Below, one piece after another: positions 22,536 to 35,229 of a DNA stretch of 64,000 nt; the stretch's first letter is position 1, and the number at the start of each line of letters is the position of its first letter. The notes beneath the pieces were generated by a model, which made no database searches, had not been told where the DNA came from, and saw nothing but the letters and a program-made list of their open reading frames with translations. A program made the translations under genes and the position numbers. Source of the DNA: Spongilla lacustris (taxonomy: Eukaryota; Porifera; Demospongiae; Spongillida; Spongillidae); NCBI GenBank assembly GCA_949361645.1, contig OX442425.1, positions 1,044,000-1,107,999 on the forward strand. Reading direction: 5' to 3'.

Positions 22536-25533
22536 ATAGTAAGGCGTAGCGGGGTTCCGATATGTATATATCGAGAGTTACTCTCATATAGGATTTGACC
22601 CCGATTATTAAAAAGCGAGACCCGAACCAGAAGGCAAAGACGATCATTTTCATGTTTTGTTCGAGTCACCAGCTGTAAGAGAACGACACTAGTAACTGTC
22701 ACTGAATAGTCGTCGTTTTTTTTTTTCTCTCGCTAAGCACAACTTTGGATATGAACGGTTTTAAAGAGCGGCGATCATACCAATACCTTTAGAATTTACC
22801 TGAGGACTGCCCCTTGATGTCAGATGTACAGATTTGGCATAAAGCGCTGCTATACATAATACGTCATGCGGACTGTGAAACGTTCTGTCACGGAGGAAAC
22901 TGTCCGCGAAGTAAAGTACTCCAGAGTAAGCTGTCCCCATCTGGAGTAAACTGTCCATTCCCGGACAAATTACTCCGGAGTAGGACAAATTACTCCATGC
23001 ATAGTAATGTGTCCTAGGACAGTTTGATTGATGTACCCTATATGATTTCAATATGAATTGTCATAAATACGTAAATTAATACATCAAGGACAGGAATGAG
23101 CAGTATCACAATCTATATATGGTCTTGAGCTAGGTCATAGTATTCACATTCAGTTTCATCACTTACACGAAGTACAAAACCACACATAATTAGGTACTTT
23201 AATAAATTTTTGAAAATTAATATAACGAGAACTTTTATGTATAGCCTAACAGAGCAAAATGAATGCATCAAAAATATTCTTTTGCCAATGAAAACAGATT
23301 AGTATTTCAAAAGTTATAGCGTTTCAAACATTGCATCGCCGGTGACTAACAATGTACGCAATGTGAATGGACCGCGATATAAAAAACTGTGACCGCTTGA
23401 CTTCTCCGTGCAGCTGCTGTACAAGTATTCAAGATAATGATGCCACAATTGCATAAAATACAACACAGATACTCTTGATAAGGCTCACAGTGTCAAATAC
23501 ACATTGCAACTAAATTTAGGTCTCCCTTTATACAATCCACTGCCAATAGCCCATATAGTGATATTGTAATGTTTGCCGTCATTCGTCCAATATGTAATAA
23601 TTACTTTAGGACTTCTTTGATTGCTTTACACATATTATATAGCTGCACCATAGCTGTTCAAATACAGACCATTAATGACACATGAAATAAAATATTGTAT
23701 TCCTTTTGCATTCCGAGGTATCTGGAAATTCATTTGATAATTCAACTTCCTCAGTTTTGTGCCACACATTGCAACTTCTTATCTATCTTCCTCCTTGAAC
23801 TGCTCCTGCTCATCTTATTTTTAGGTCTCTGTTCTTATAATATAAAAATGTTGTTTACTAACTAGATTTAACTGTATTTTCTTGCTCATTCTGGGAGTGT
23901 ACACACAACCACTGCATTGTCCCTTTTTACTTTTCCAACAAGGAACCATACTTTAATATTAGACGCTTCTCCTATATCATGGTCACATCACCCAATCCAC
24001 TTTGACATATATAGTTGGTGCCGTAGATGCCGACACCATACAAAATACTACCGAGAACCTACATACAGAACAGGGACCAACTACCTATATAGCTAAGCTT
24101 TTGATTTTGAGCCTACTTATTTAGAGATGGTGGACCCATACCACCTTAGGGGAAAAAACCTCACTGAAGTGAGGGGAAAAACCATGCTGGCTCTAGTCAA
24201 ACAAAATATCGCGACATGGCATATAGCCACAACTGATATACATTTGTATTATAATTAAGAATCATGATGCTTCCTGATCTGCTGTCACTGGCCTGCTTCT
24301 TCTCCAGATCTCTAGAAGCCTGTGCATAAGATACAACACCACTGGGGGGGGGGGGGGGGGGGGGGGGGAGGGTATAGTGACCGTGCACATGACGCCTAGA
24401 ATGCTCACATACATGTACATGTATCTGCAGAAACCATCTCTTATACCACATGGCACTATGTGTATGTATATCGAACACTCATCAACAGCCCAACACAGAG
24501 GCCATGACATTGTATCCAACATACCAGGGTATCAACACCCTTCAATAGCTATACCTTAACATACAGTCTGTTAGTCGCTACACTCAAACTGCATTCCTAT
24601 AGGAGCATATTTTGCTCCTCAACTGACAGAAAAGTGCATTTCTATAAAGGCATAGCTAGCCAGGCCAAGGGTGTGTTCAGCAAACTTATTGTCCACTGGT
24701 GCTGACAATGTTTGCCAGGTCTATATTAATGTATAGCACCAACCCATTCCTTATTTCAGGAACTAGCAGTTTGTAATGCTCATCTGAACAGTTCTCATTC
24801 TAAACAGCAATAGAAATAACATGCATATCTCAATGTTAATGCATAGCTAAGACACACTAACATGAATATATTGTCTTGAAAAATACGCTGTGTGGGCACC
24901 ATCATATCACAAAAATACAGCTATTTTTAATGACATGAGAATCCGTACTGTAAAACAGTTTCAATAACTAACGCGCACCTTGACGAATTTGGTGTGTATT
25001 AAATAGAGCTATCAAAAAACTCTTTGGCACACAAAGAAAATAGATTGTCTATGCATTGAAAATACTAAGATTAAGTTTAATTCACAGGGCTCTAACATAG
25101 AAATACCAGGTTAAGGAATATCATGTCGAGCTCTAAGCAATCCGACAGTAAACACCTGTGCCGTTAAATGGACCCTTGGGCACCATCCAAAGTTCATGAA
25201 ATTGTATCCTGATATAGACTAAGACCTAATATATATGGCAAACGCTTCCTCAAGTTGGCACCTTTAAAAACTAGCGAATGGCTAATCGCAATAGAATTCT
25301 ATAAAAATCAACGAGGCACACACAATTACGCCGTATGCTGCCTTACATTTCGACACCATTAGTGTATCGTGCAACCCCTTTTCTTGTAATAAAGTCCTAA
25401 ATACCTTCCAAACAACTTTACAAAACGCGTATCTTCTTGAGAAATCCAAAATACGGTCACAATTTTTGACGTAATTTAGATCACCAGTTTCCGCCTACGC
25501 ATACGCAATTTATTAAACTACCTAATTAAAGGA
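22536..25533. other. Gene-free stretch
   Basis: No ORF over about 100 codons with family resemblance. Contains a cluster of GGAGTA/TACTCC and GGACA/TGTCC motifs (22900-23020) and a G26 run broken by one A (24343-24370). Confidence 0.6.
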
Positions 25534-25728
25534 GTTGCACTGACGTCACCCGCGTCTTGTATTGTTTAGTTACATAACTTACGTCATATGTTGCTATTTA
25601 TGTATACGACGTAGCGTATGACACGCCTGCTTTCCTCCGTTGTCCGTTCCCGACCGGTTATTGTTTATCTCGTACCTATATTTATAGCGACAAACACAGT
25701 GATGTAAGACGCGCGTGACGTCAGGTGC
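25534..25728. mobile_element. MITE with terminal TGACGTCA palindromes, copy 1
   Basis: Starts TTGCACTGACGTCACCCGCG and ends GCGCGTGACGTCAGGTGC. Inner parts (TTACGTCATATG, ATTTATAGCGACA) are also partly inverted. It matches the element at 31218-31424 throughout, including GGTTATTGTTTATCTCGTAC. Confidence 0.75.
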
Positions 25729-26005
25729 TAGTCTGACGTATAAGTGGGCTGATCACGAAGATACTCAGCCATGCCCCCTGGAGCTTTAACAAGCTGTTTC
25801 GCTGCTACAGCCCACACTACTTGAGCATGACTCTCTCCCTCTGTTCAAGCAAAATCGAAATAGTCTACTTTTGTGAACGTAAATTCAAAATCATACCCCA
25901 CCTTTAGCACTAAGCTCTGTTGAGTTGACACGTCCAGAGTCTCCAGACACATGCATGATTTAGAGCACACCAAGAACACAGAATACAATGCAACTGTTTT
26001 GACAG

Positions 26006-27195
26006 TCAATTTGCAACACTAGTTATGACGTCTGGTTTGGTAGGCTCAGATCCACTTGCATATTTACTTGCGTTCAGCTTCGCAAGCAGTTCGGCTGCCA
26101 TTTCAGAGTCACGTCTCTTGTACTTGGGCCAGAATAGAAACAGGAATATTGCAAACATGGCAAAGGCAAGGCAAGTGTTGAGCAGCTTCACATTTGTGAA
26201 GTCCTGTGGGGAAGTGTCCACTCCAAGAACTGAAGAAGTCATGTTGGCAGAGCAGGGATGGTACGACAATGGACTGGTGCTATCAACACTGCACTGGTTG
26301 TTTGGTACAAGGTCCAGAGACAGAGGCGTCTGAAGGATTTGGGCAAGATGAACTAGAATGAGTCCAACCAGCTGCCTGGGTAGGGGGAAGAGGAGGAAGG
26401 TGGAGAGTGAGAAGGTGTGTGTATGGAGAAGGGTAAGTGCAAAATTTTGATATCCTAAACATTGTTGGTGCAGTATGAAATATATGCACTCACGATACGG
26501 TCCACATCATTCCACTGCTGGTCCCTTCCCCCACAGGGTACGTGATCTCCACACCTAGCTCCATGCACACTGGTATCAGAGGAACAGCAAAAAACCCGAG
26601 CATGCAGAGGGAGAATGCAATGCAGATAGAATTCCCCTCAATCCTGGAGACCTGCGTGAAAGCAACCTACCTGTGTAAATGCTGGTGACTTGGTGGTGTC
26701 GCTTACCTCCAAGAACCAAATTGTGCAGATGACACACATACCCAGAGCAAACACGCCCACTTCCTTATACATCCTGGTCAGGCCCAGCACTACACTTGCC
26801 AGGGTTGCTCCAATGATCCCGCACACGATCATCAGGGCCCCACATATTCCCGTCATTATCTGCAGTATCAGGAGAACACATGCTGCTGATGAAGAGTGAC
26901 ATCCCCTCTACTAAAGCTATCTTTACATTTGTGTACCCGTAAGGGCACAGAAATTGCGGGAACAAGGTCAGTAATTCATTGGACACACCAACACCTCCAG
27001 ACCAGACAATTGTCAACACCCAAAAAGACGGATTGATCACAACCTGGGGAAGAGAAAGGGGGAGGGAGGGGAGGAGGAAAATGTACACATGCCCATGTAT
27101 GCAAGAGGTAAATAAATACATTCGACCTAACCCTAATTATAACACACACATACATACATACATACATACACACATACAGACACACATACACACAC

Positions 27196-27232
<37 letters not shown>

Positions 27233-27233
27233 A

Positions 27234-27272
<39 letters not shown>

Positions 27273-28524
27273 GCTTCAGTCCTTTGAGGAATGGTTCAGG
27301 ATTGCTTTCTGTACTTGGTGATGGAGGTGATGGAGGTTTGTTGTACCAGAAAGTGGGCAGTGCTAGCACAAACCCCACAGCAGCTGGGATGGTATATATC
27401 CACATCTGAAAGGTAATATTTGAATACTAATACTACTGTGGTGTGTATTAAATGATTATGTACATGTATAAGCATTTGGCCCCATCTCATGTTCTCTCTG
27501 CACAGCAGGCCTTACTGTGCATGTATGTGTGGGCACAGGCGTGCAACTCACCAATCTAGGTATATCTTCAGTTTTTGTCACAATAAAAGGAGTGGCTAGC
27601 TGCACTACGGCCAAACCAAATGGGCTGCCTGTTTTTTTGAATTATTGGGTCACATAATTCATGAATTCCATGGGTAAGTCCCATATGGTTACCTATTGTA
27701 GCTACAGCAGTACAAATGGCCCTCTCCTTGGGACCAAACCAGAAGGCAGCCAGCTTGGTGGGTGCAAAGAGAAGGAATGGCTGTGCAAAGGCTGTGATGG
27801 TCTGACCTATCATGGCCACCATGTACCCCGAGCGTTGGTAGTCATGGGAACACAGTATGACATCTGCCGTGCTCAGCCATCTAATGGCAGATCCAAGGAA
27901 GTTGGTCCCAGCTCCAATGTAGATCTACAGGCAAATAAGAGATGGAGTATGTGTGTCACATTCAGAGGTACAACAGCAACTAACGATTCCAACACAGAAT
28001 GCTGTAAACTCACAGCTGCCCTCAGCCCCAAAACGTCCAAGATCACAATGGTGGCTAGTCCCATCACCACGAAAACAACAAAGAAATCTTTCGAGAACCA
28101 GTTAACGTCATCCACCGTGATCCTGTAGTAGTCGGCAGTGTATTGCGGTATTGGGGAGTAGGTCAGCCACATCTTAAAGGACGGAATGCGCGAGATAAAA
28201 AAACATATCATTATGTCCCCGTACGACATGAAAGTGCTACTGTACTTGCCACGCCCATAGATAGCCACGCACTATAGCTTAGTTAACTGCACGCGTATAG
28301 CGGTGAGGACGGCCGCGGAGCAGTCGCAGCTTCCCGCGCATGCATCCCGCTCGCGCTCCTCGCCATCAACCGCTCACCATCGAGCTGCTAATGTTTAGGA
28401 AACACAGAGTCGCCAGCATCAGCCATCGTCTTTTGTACAGCACGTAGACGGTCTCCGTCACGCGCACGTTGTCCTTCAGGCCTTTCAGCACGAAAGACTG
28501 CGTATCTTCCACTGCTGCGCACAT
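26006..28524 (-). CDS. SLC49-family major facilitator transporter, copy B
   Basis: Nine exons: 28524-28378, 28172-28014, 27924-27693, 27628-27552, 27405-27271, 27043-26927, 26859-26707, 26651-26494, 26375-26006; 515 residues with no stop or frameshift. Exons 2-8 have exactly the same lengths and phases as copy A (159, 232, 77, 135, 117, 153, 158). Key stretches: VLYKRRWLMLATLCFLN, FLLFAPTKLAAFWFGPKE, VEITYPVGEGTSSGMM. Intron 4 has a normal GT donor. The start used is the ATG of MCAAVEDTQ, matching copy C; a longer in-frame ORF runs upstream but resembles no family member. Nearest relative is copy C, including about 250 bp of 3' flank. Confidence 0.9.
27138..27270. repeat. (CA)n / (CATA)n microsatellite
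   Basis: In intron 5 of copy B, abutting the donor of exon 5. Confidence 0.95.
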
Positions 28525-28796
28525 TACTGGTAGTAATGTGTGATTGCTAATATATACGGGGGGGGGGGGGATCGGCTTGGAACAACGGAAAGTAACACCT
28601 CGGAAGAACGGAAAATTACAGACTTCATAGCGTGCTTTTGGTCTCATAATTGGATTGACAAAGCTAACGCGGGTCAACTATTACATAATCCTGTCGCTCC
28701 GCAAAACAATTTTAAGAACGCGCAAGCAATTACGCTATGCCTCATGCGGTTTCTTTAAGTAAACCGCATTGTATAAACACAGACTGAGATACCGTA

Positions 28797-29045
28797 GAGT
28801 ACCGCGATATATCCCTCCCCCTCCGCCCCCACCTAAAAAAAACGGTCCGTGTTTAAACGAGCGTATCTTCGTACTCGTTAACGCTTCCGCGCACCTGTTT
28901 CTAAATTCCAGGAAAGAACTGGTACTCCATCAGGATTTTAAAGAATAGCACGCAGCTGCGTTCATGATTACGTCGATACGCTCGTTGAAACACGGGCCAT
29001 TTTTTTTTGGTGGGGGCGGAGGGGGGGGGATATCTCGCGGTACTC
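28797..29045. mobile_element. MITE with about 75-bp terminal inverted repeats and TA flanks
   Basis: GAGTACCGCGATATATCCC at the left end is inverted at the right (GGGGATATCTCGCGGTACTC). The arms extend through CCGCCCCCACC and GAGCGTATC. TA occurs on both flanks (28795-28796, 29046-29047), as for Tc1/mariner-type insertions. Confidence 0.75.
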
Positions 29046-29776
29046 TATTGTATATTTTTTAGCCCTTCAGTACAGATTTCCGAATGGCTCAAATGCGAAC
29101 CCACCTTAGAAACAAATGCCTTAATAGAACTACAGCAAGCTAGGCCTGATGCTCTGTCACAGCATCTCCAGAATGATGCTGGCCCTGAAAGAAATTACAT
29201 AATATAGCTCTTTTTTATACATGTAGAAGGTTCCTATAGCTCAGTGCCCTTGCATCTCCTGAAGAGGTGAGATCAGTTTTGTTGGTGGTGTGTCAGATAG
29301 ACCCTATTGCCCTCACAGTATCGGCCATATATTGTAGCTAGCTGCAGCATTACATATACATGTCAAAAATGGGACACTTGAAAATGCTTTTTATTTTGTT
29401 TAGGACAGCTTTGCCAACCATTCATACAGAGAACACAGATCAATTGCGTTCAGGTCTCTGGCTCATTGAGGCAGATGGGCGTTGTGGACAAATGTCTGTG
29501 GAGTACGATCAGGTCAGGCTGGTTGCCACGGGGATTTAAGCTATACATGCAATGCTGCTTCTTTGTATGTTAGGAACCATGCACACTTGTGCATATAAAC
29601 ATACTAACCCCCATGTACATGTATACATACATTTAGCCATACGCAAAATACTGTAGTCAGTATATTGTACGCATGCATGACATTCAAATGTATACGATCA
29701 TAAGTCACGAGGGCTGTTGCTTACTTATCCCATACTGGCTGTAACCAGGCCCTTACCCCCTTCATAGTGTCCCATC

Positions 29777-30756
29777 TCACAGCAGCTGGGATGGTATACA
29801 CCCACGTCTAAAAGGAATAAGTATTACTGTGGTATTATGCTTGAGAGAGTTCACTTGCCATGGTAGATATATCTTCAGTTTTTGTCACAATAAAAGGAGT
29901 GGCTAGTTGCACTACGGCCAAACCAACTGGGTTGCCTGTTTTTGAATGATTGGGTCACATCATTCATTATTACAATACACAAATTACCAATGGAAGCCAC
30001 AGTGGTACAAATGGCCCTCTCCCACCCTCCACTCGCTCACTTTACATACATGCCCCTCCCTCCAAACGTTCTACCCCTTTCCAAATTGCCCATCCCCTCT
30101 ATGCTACTTGTGTTCACTAGAAGGCTTGCCTGTTAGGTTATTACCGAGAGCACACATTAATTCATTAAACTTGTAAACTCACAGCTGCCTTCAGTCCAAA
30201 AACATCCAATATTACAATGGTGACAAGTCCCATCACCATGGAAACAACAAAAAATATCACGGAGAACCAGTCAACTTCATCCAAAGTGACTCCATAGAAA
30301 TTAGCAGTAAAGTGGGGTACGGAATTCAATAGCAACTTAGCCACATCTGAGGTGCATAAACATTCATGATGCGAAAGATTAAATCAGATAAATGTGTGAA
30401 TTGGATTCTAGCATTCCAGTCAAAGGTATACATGCAAAACTAAAGACTATGTTAAGTTGTCAAATTCAGTATATTATAATCTACAGCACAGTAAATGTCA
30501 CTGTAGCGAATACAGGAAAACAAATGCCATAGATGTATACTTACCACTGGTTTATAATTTATCGTACCACGCCCCTGGACCCTCCCTACCGTTCCGTTGC
30601 TAAGGTTTAACAGGCACAGAGTCGCTAACATCAGCCACCGCCTTTTGTACAGTATACCGCGTGGCTCCCTTTGACATTTCGCGCCTCTTCCTGCTGCATT
30701 AAGGAGAATTGCTTGTCCCTAGGAACCGCCGCGGACTGTTCCGATGCTGCACACAT
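29777..30756 (-). pseudogene. Truncated SLC49 transporter pseudogene, copy E (A-like)
   Basis: Read right to left: an exon 1-like block (30756 to about 30597), exon 2 (about 30340-30183), a small remnant of exon 3 (about 30010-29985), intact-looking exon 4 (about 29938-29862), and only the first part of exon 5 (about 29812-29777). Most of exon 3 is deleted, joined to intron 2 sequence at about 30020. The exon 2 acceptor side carries extra bases (TTCAATAGCAAC), and exons 6-9 are absent. Sequence is closest to copy A and shares its GC splice donor after exon 4. It cannot encode a working carrier. Confidence 0.88.
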
Positions 30757-31059
30757 AGAGATGCGCTGGCCGTTGGAATGCTAATGTGCATCGATTAGGA
30801 CCCTAAGCATACCAATACCGGAAACACGAAGCCTATTTAAATATATATATATATCGGCATTATCGTACTACAACGGCCGTGTGCGTTATAGCTGCGCTGC
30901 AGATCTGTTTGCTTCCACACCCCGCCTATGATTTAACAGTTGTACATGTGACTAGACTGGAGGAATATCAAACGGCAGAAGCTTTGCATGTACAATAACA
31001 CATACATCCGGATCTCGATCATAGCTAGCTGCTCCAGGCGCCAAGGCGGAACAGACCTT

Positions 31060-31102
31060 CAGTGGCGAGGTCGCCGGGGGGGGGGGGGCAGGGGGGGGCA
31101 AT

Positions 31103-31138
<36 letters not shown>

Positions 31139-32321
31139 AGCGGGCCTTAAAAAGGGGGCGGCAAAATGACTATAGGGGCGGCCAGCCGCCAAGCGAATCG
31201 CGTTTATTATTAGAGGATTGCACTGACGTCACGCGCATCATGTGTAGTTACGTAACTTACGTCGCATGTATGTTGCTATAAATATGTACCACGTGAGCGT
31301 ATGACACCACCTTCGCTTCTCCGATTTTCGTTACCGTCCGGTTATTGTTTATCTCGTACCCACGCGGTGTATATTTATAGCAACATACTGTATGATGTAA
31401 GCTGCGCGTGACGTCAGGGTGCAACTCTCTATTAAGATGATCATTATATAGTACAGTTAAGTTGTAATACGGGCTAGATTGATGTCATGAGAATCGGCTA
31501 CGTAGAAAAGCCCCCACTGTCGATGCATGTGGTTCCAATTGCAAAGCATTCTGAAGAAAAAATATCATTACCGGTAGAGCTTCAAGATATTTACTGGGGT
31601 CATTGAAAATTAAAATTAAGCACGCCAGGAGTACATTGTTCAAATGGACAAGATAAAAGTTATAAAAATTGCTGCTATCCGCTGGGTGCAATAACGTTAA
31701 CCAAGTTTGGACTTATGGATGAATCCTTATTGCATGACACATAGATTGATATACAATGGACAGGGACGAAGTATTTGGTTTGCGAGACTACAGGAAAGTC
31801 TGGAAGCAAGTAATTCTTGTCGTATTATATGAATTGAAATCTGTTACTACGCAATTATGCTATGTCAGTTTTGGGACTCAAAAAGTGTGAAAGTTGCAAA
31901 GCGGCTGGGGCGGAGCCCCAGACCCCGATGGGAGCGCTTGCTCCCCCATACCTCCTTGTGTGGGGGTGGGGGGGGGGGGGGGTGAGGCGTGTCCCTTGCC
32001 CATCCACATAAAACGCTTGCGGAGAAACGAGCGTATTGTCGTAACCATTAACGCTAGTGTCTAAATAATCTACGATATAATTTCTGGAACTCTTTTCAAT
32101 AACGGCGCACATGACAATACTCGGCCCCAGACCCAACGTATGCATGCCGCTATGCGTGTGACAGTGTCCGACTTATAGTAGTGCTTAATGAGATAAGAAA
32201 TTCCGATAGAAAGGCAGCGTGTGTGTATGTTGGGGGGGGGGGGGGGGGGGGGGGGGGCCGGCGGCAATCAGTGTATTTGCCCCCCCCCCCCCCCAGTGAT
32301 AGACAAGCCACCTCGCCACTG
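31060..32321. mobile_element. Non-autonomous hAT-type element, 1262 bp
   Basis: Ends CAGTGGCGAGGT and ACCTCGCCACTG, flanked by 8-bp direct repeats CAGACCTT (31052-31059 and 32322-32329). An 8-bp duplication with CAGNGGC termini is typical of hAT transposons. The paralogous flank of copy A has the uninterrupted site (GGAACAGCCTTTAGC at 17817-17831). Subterminal G and C runs can pair. No transposase ORF; a separate MITE is nested at 31218-31424. Confidence 0.88.
31218..31424. mobile_element. MITE with terminal TGACGTCA palindromes, copy 2 (nested in hAT)
   Basis: Starts TTGCACTGACGTCACGCGC and ends GCGCGTGACGTCAGGGTGCAA less its last base; homologous along its length to 25534-25728. Carries two perfect CRE-type octamers. 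Confidence 0.8.
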
Positions 32322-32329
32322 CAGACCTT

Positions 32330-34085
32330 TAGCTTGTATACAATATGGATAATCTCAATCATTACAACAGTGACTTACGATAGCGAACGACGGGAACCAC
32401 CTAATTATGCCTAATGAGAAGTCTATTCATTTGAACATGTGGCCAGCCGGCCCAGCTCTAAGTTTGTAAAACGTGCTTATAAAATAACCATGAATTCATT
32501 ATCGTTTGTTTGTGAGAAATTAGGTGATTCCCCCAACGTTCGCGCTAAGGTTTTTTAAAAACAAAATTCACTGTTGACTTTGTCATCTCAATGGTTGATT
32601 TAGTATTATCAGCTAGCTTGGGATCATGGAATAAAACCCAAGCTTCCATGGAAATCGATTTTTTATTTCCCTGTGATATGTTATTAAGCTATGAATATAC
32701 AGCAAAGTTAAACACATACATGCATTGTACATGTACATGTATCTAGACTAGTTGGCTCTGACAATGCGGGCAAGCAGCAAAATATCTAGGGTTAGGATTG
32801 GTTTGCATCTCTCTGGTCAGACTGGTGAGGAACATATGCGGGAAAATGTCTGGACTGCGGTACATCATATAGAACTAGCTACATAACCACAGACAGAAAA
32901 GTTATACACGAACTCTAGATAGAAGGAGTTGGACTCTAATCAGGGACTTAAGCAGTAATGGCCACTCTAAAGAGACTACGTTGAGCTTCTGCCAGTTCTG
33001 GTTCCCAACATCCAAAAGACCCTACCACCAGATAGTCTGACGTAGCCACACCCTCGCACTTTGCATATTCGTGTTCTGATTTAATAGTTTCAAAAGATAT
33101 TTCCTTTAACGCTACAAATTTAATATGTTACGTGAACTTACATCATTACGCTAACACCACGCCAGAGATAAGGTTTAGTCCCTGAAACTACCGTGACTAC
33201 AACGGTATCATGTGCCAGTCCTGTTATCTCAGCTACAACAGCTTCCTTTTTGAGTCGATGTAGGATTTGAAATATCGTGAATACGATTAGCAAAATTATT
33301 GCATGCTATCTATGATGCCAGTGGTATAGATAATAGAATGGCAATGTAACCGTAGAATTTTAGCGAGCATTGTGGTACTGAAGCGCTCTTCAGAAAGTGA
33401 ACAGGCACATGCACGACACACCTGTATACGAGTGGCTAGCCCCACCAGCCCCCATCTTTATGTTATCACAGAACTGGCGCTCCAAGACACACTCAGGTTT
33501 GATAAAAATGAGTGAAACGAGATGTAAAGATTAAATGGTGATAGTGGTAGACAGCAATTGAGTAAAAAGTAAGGAAACAAGGACAAGTTCAGGGTAGATT
33601 TTGTAGGTCTGCATTCCGTAATTCTTTGTTTCCACATTCCACATCAGTGACATCACCAATTTTATTTTAATTCTATATCTTGCAATAATATTAATACTAA
33701 AACGGTATAAAGAGCTGGAAATAGGGGATTTGATAGACATGACGTCCGAACAAACAACACAAAAAAAACAAAACATTTTTGTCAATGTTTCAGTCTCGTA
33801 CCCAGACGTATAAATTATGCGTATAAAGTACGATTGAGATGAAGATACACAGCCATGCCCCCTGGAGCTTTAGCAAGCTGTTTCGCTGCTACAGTCCACA
33901 CTACTTGAGCATGACTCTCTCCCTCTGTTCAAGCAAAATCGAAATAGTCTACTTTTGTGAACGTAAATTCAAAATCATACCCCACCTTTAGCACTAAGCT
34001 CTGTTGAGTTGACACGTCCAGAGTCTCCAGACACATGCATGATTTAGAGCACACCAAGAACACATGCAGAATACTGTTTTGACAG
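32330..34085. repeat. Non-coding flank; duplicated segments
   Basis: 32330 to about 33390 matches 17830-19260. 33838-34085 matches 25758-26005, the 3' flank of copy B. Between them (33400-33840) I see no gene, only a fragment resembling a foldback arm near 33565. Confidence 0.8.
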
Positions 34086-35191
34086 TCAATTTGCAACACT
34101 AGTTATGACGTCTGGTTTGGTAGGCTCAGATCCACTTGCATATTTACTTGCGTTCAGCTTCGCAAGCAGTTCTGCCGCCATTTCAGAGTCACGTCTCTTG
34201 TACTTGGGCCAGAATAGAAACAGGAATATTGCAAACATGACAAAGGCAAGGCAAGTGTTGAGCAGCTCCACATTTGTGAAGTCCTGTGGGGAAGTGTCCA
34301 CTCCAAGAACTGAAGAAGTCATGTTGGCAGAGCAGGGATGGTACGACAATGGACTGGTGCTATCAACGCTGCACTGGTTGTTTGGTACAAGGTCCAGAGA
34401 CAGAGGCGTCTGAATGCTTTGGGCAAGAAGTACTAGAATGAGTCCTACCAGCTGCCTGGGTAGGGAGAAGAGGAGGAAGGTGGGGAGTGAGAAGGTGTGT
34501 GCATGGAGAAGGGTAAGTGCAAAATTTTGATATCCTAAATATTGTTGGTGCAGTATGAAATATATGCACTCACGATACAGTCCACATCACTCCACTGCTG
34601 GTCCCTTCCCCCACGGGGTACGTGATCTCCACACCTAGCTCCATGCACACTGGTATCAGAGGAACAGCAAAAAACCCAAGCATGCAGAGGGAGAATGCAA
34701 TGTTGACAGATTGTCCCTCAAACCTGGAGACCTGCGTGAAAGCAACCTACCTGTGTAAATGCTGGTGACTTGGTGGTGTCGCTTACCTCCAAGAACCAAA
34801 TTGAGCACAAGACACACATACCCAGAGCAACCACGCCCACTTCCTTATACATCCTGGTCAGGCCCAGCACTACACTTGCCAGGGCAGCTCCAATGATCCC
34901 GCACACGATCATCAGGGCCCCCCATATTCCTGTTGTTGTCTGCAGTATCAGGAGAACACATGCTGCTGATGAAGAGTAATATCCCCTCTACTAAAGCTAT
35001 CTTTACATTTGTGTACCCGTAAGGGCACAGAAATTGCGGGAACAAGGTCAGTAATTCATTGAACACACCAACTCCTCCGGACCAGACAATTGTCAACACC
35101 CAAAAAGACGGATTGATCACAACCTGAGGAAGAGAAAGGGGGAGAGGGAGGGGGAGGAGGAAAATTTAGCACATGCCCATGTATGCAAGAG

Positions 35192-35229
<38 letters not shown>

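Noticed and set aside
22511..22702. 63-codon minus ORF next to the foldback
   Set aside because: Overlaps the palindrome arm and shows no recognisable motif; probably chance.
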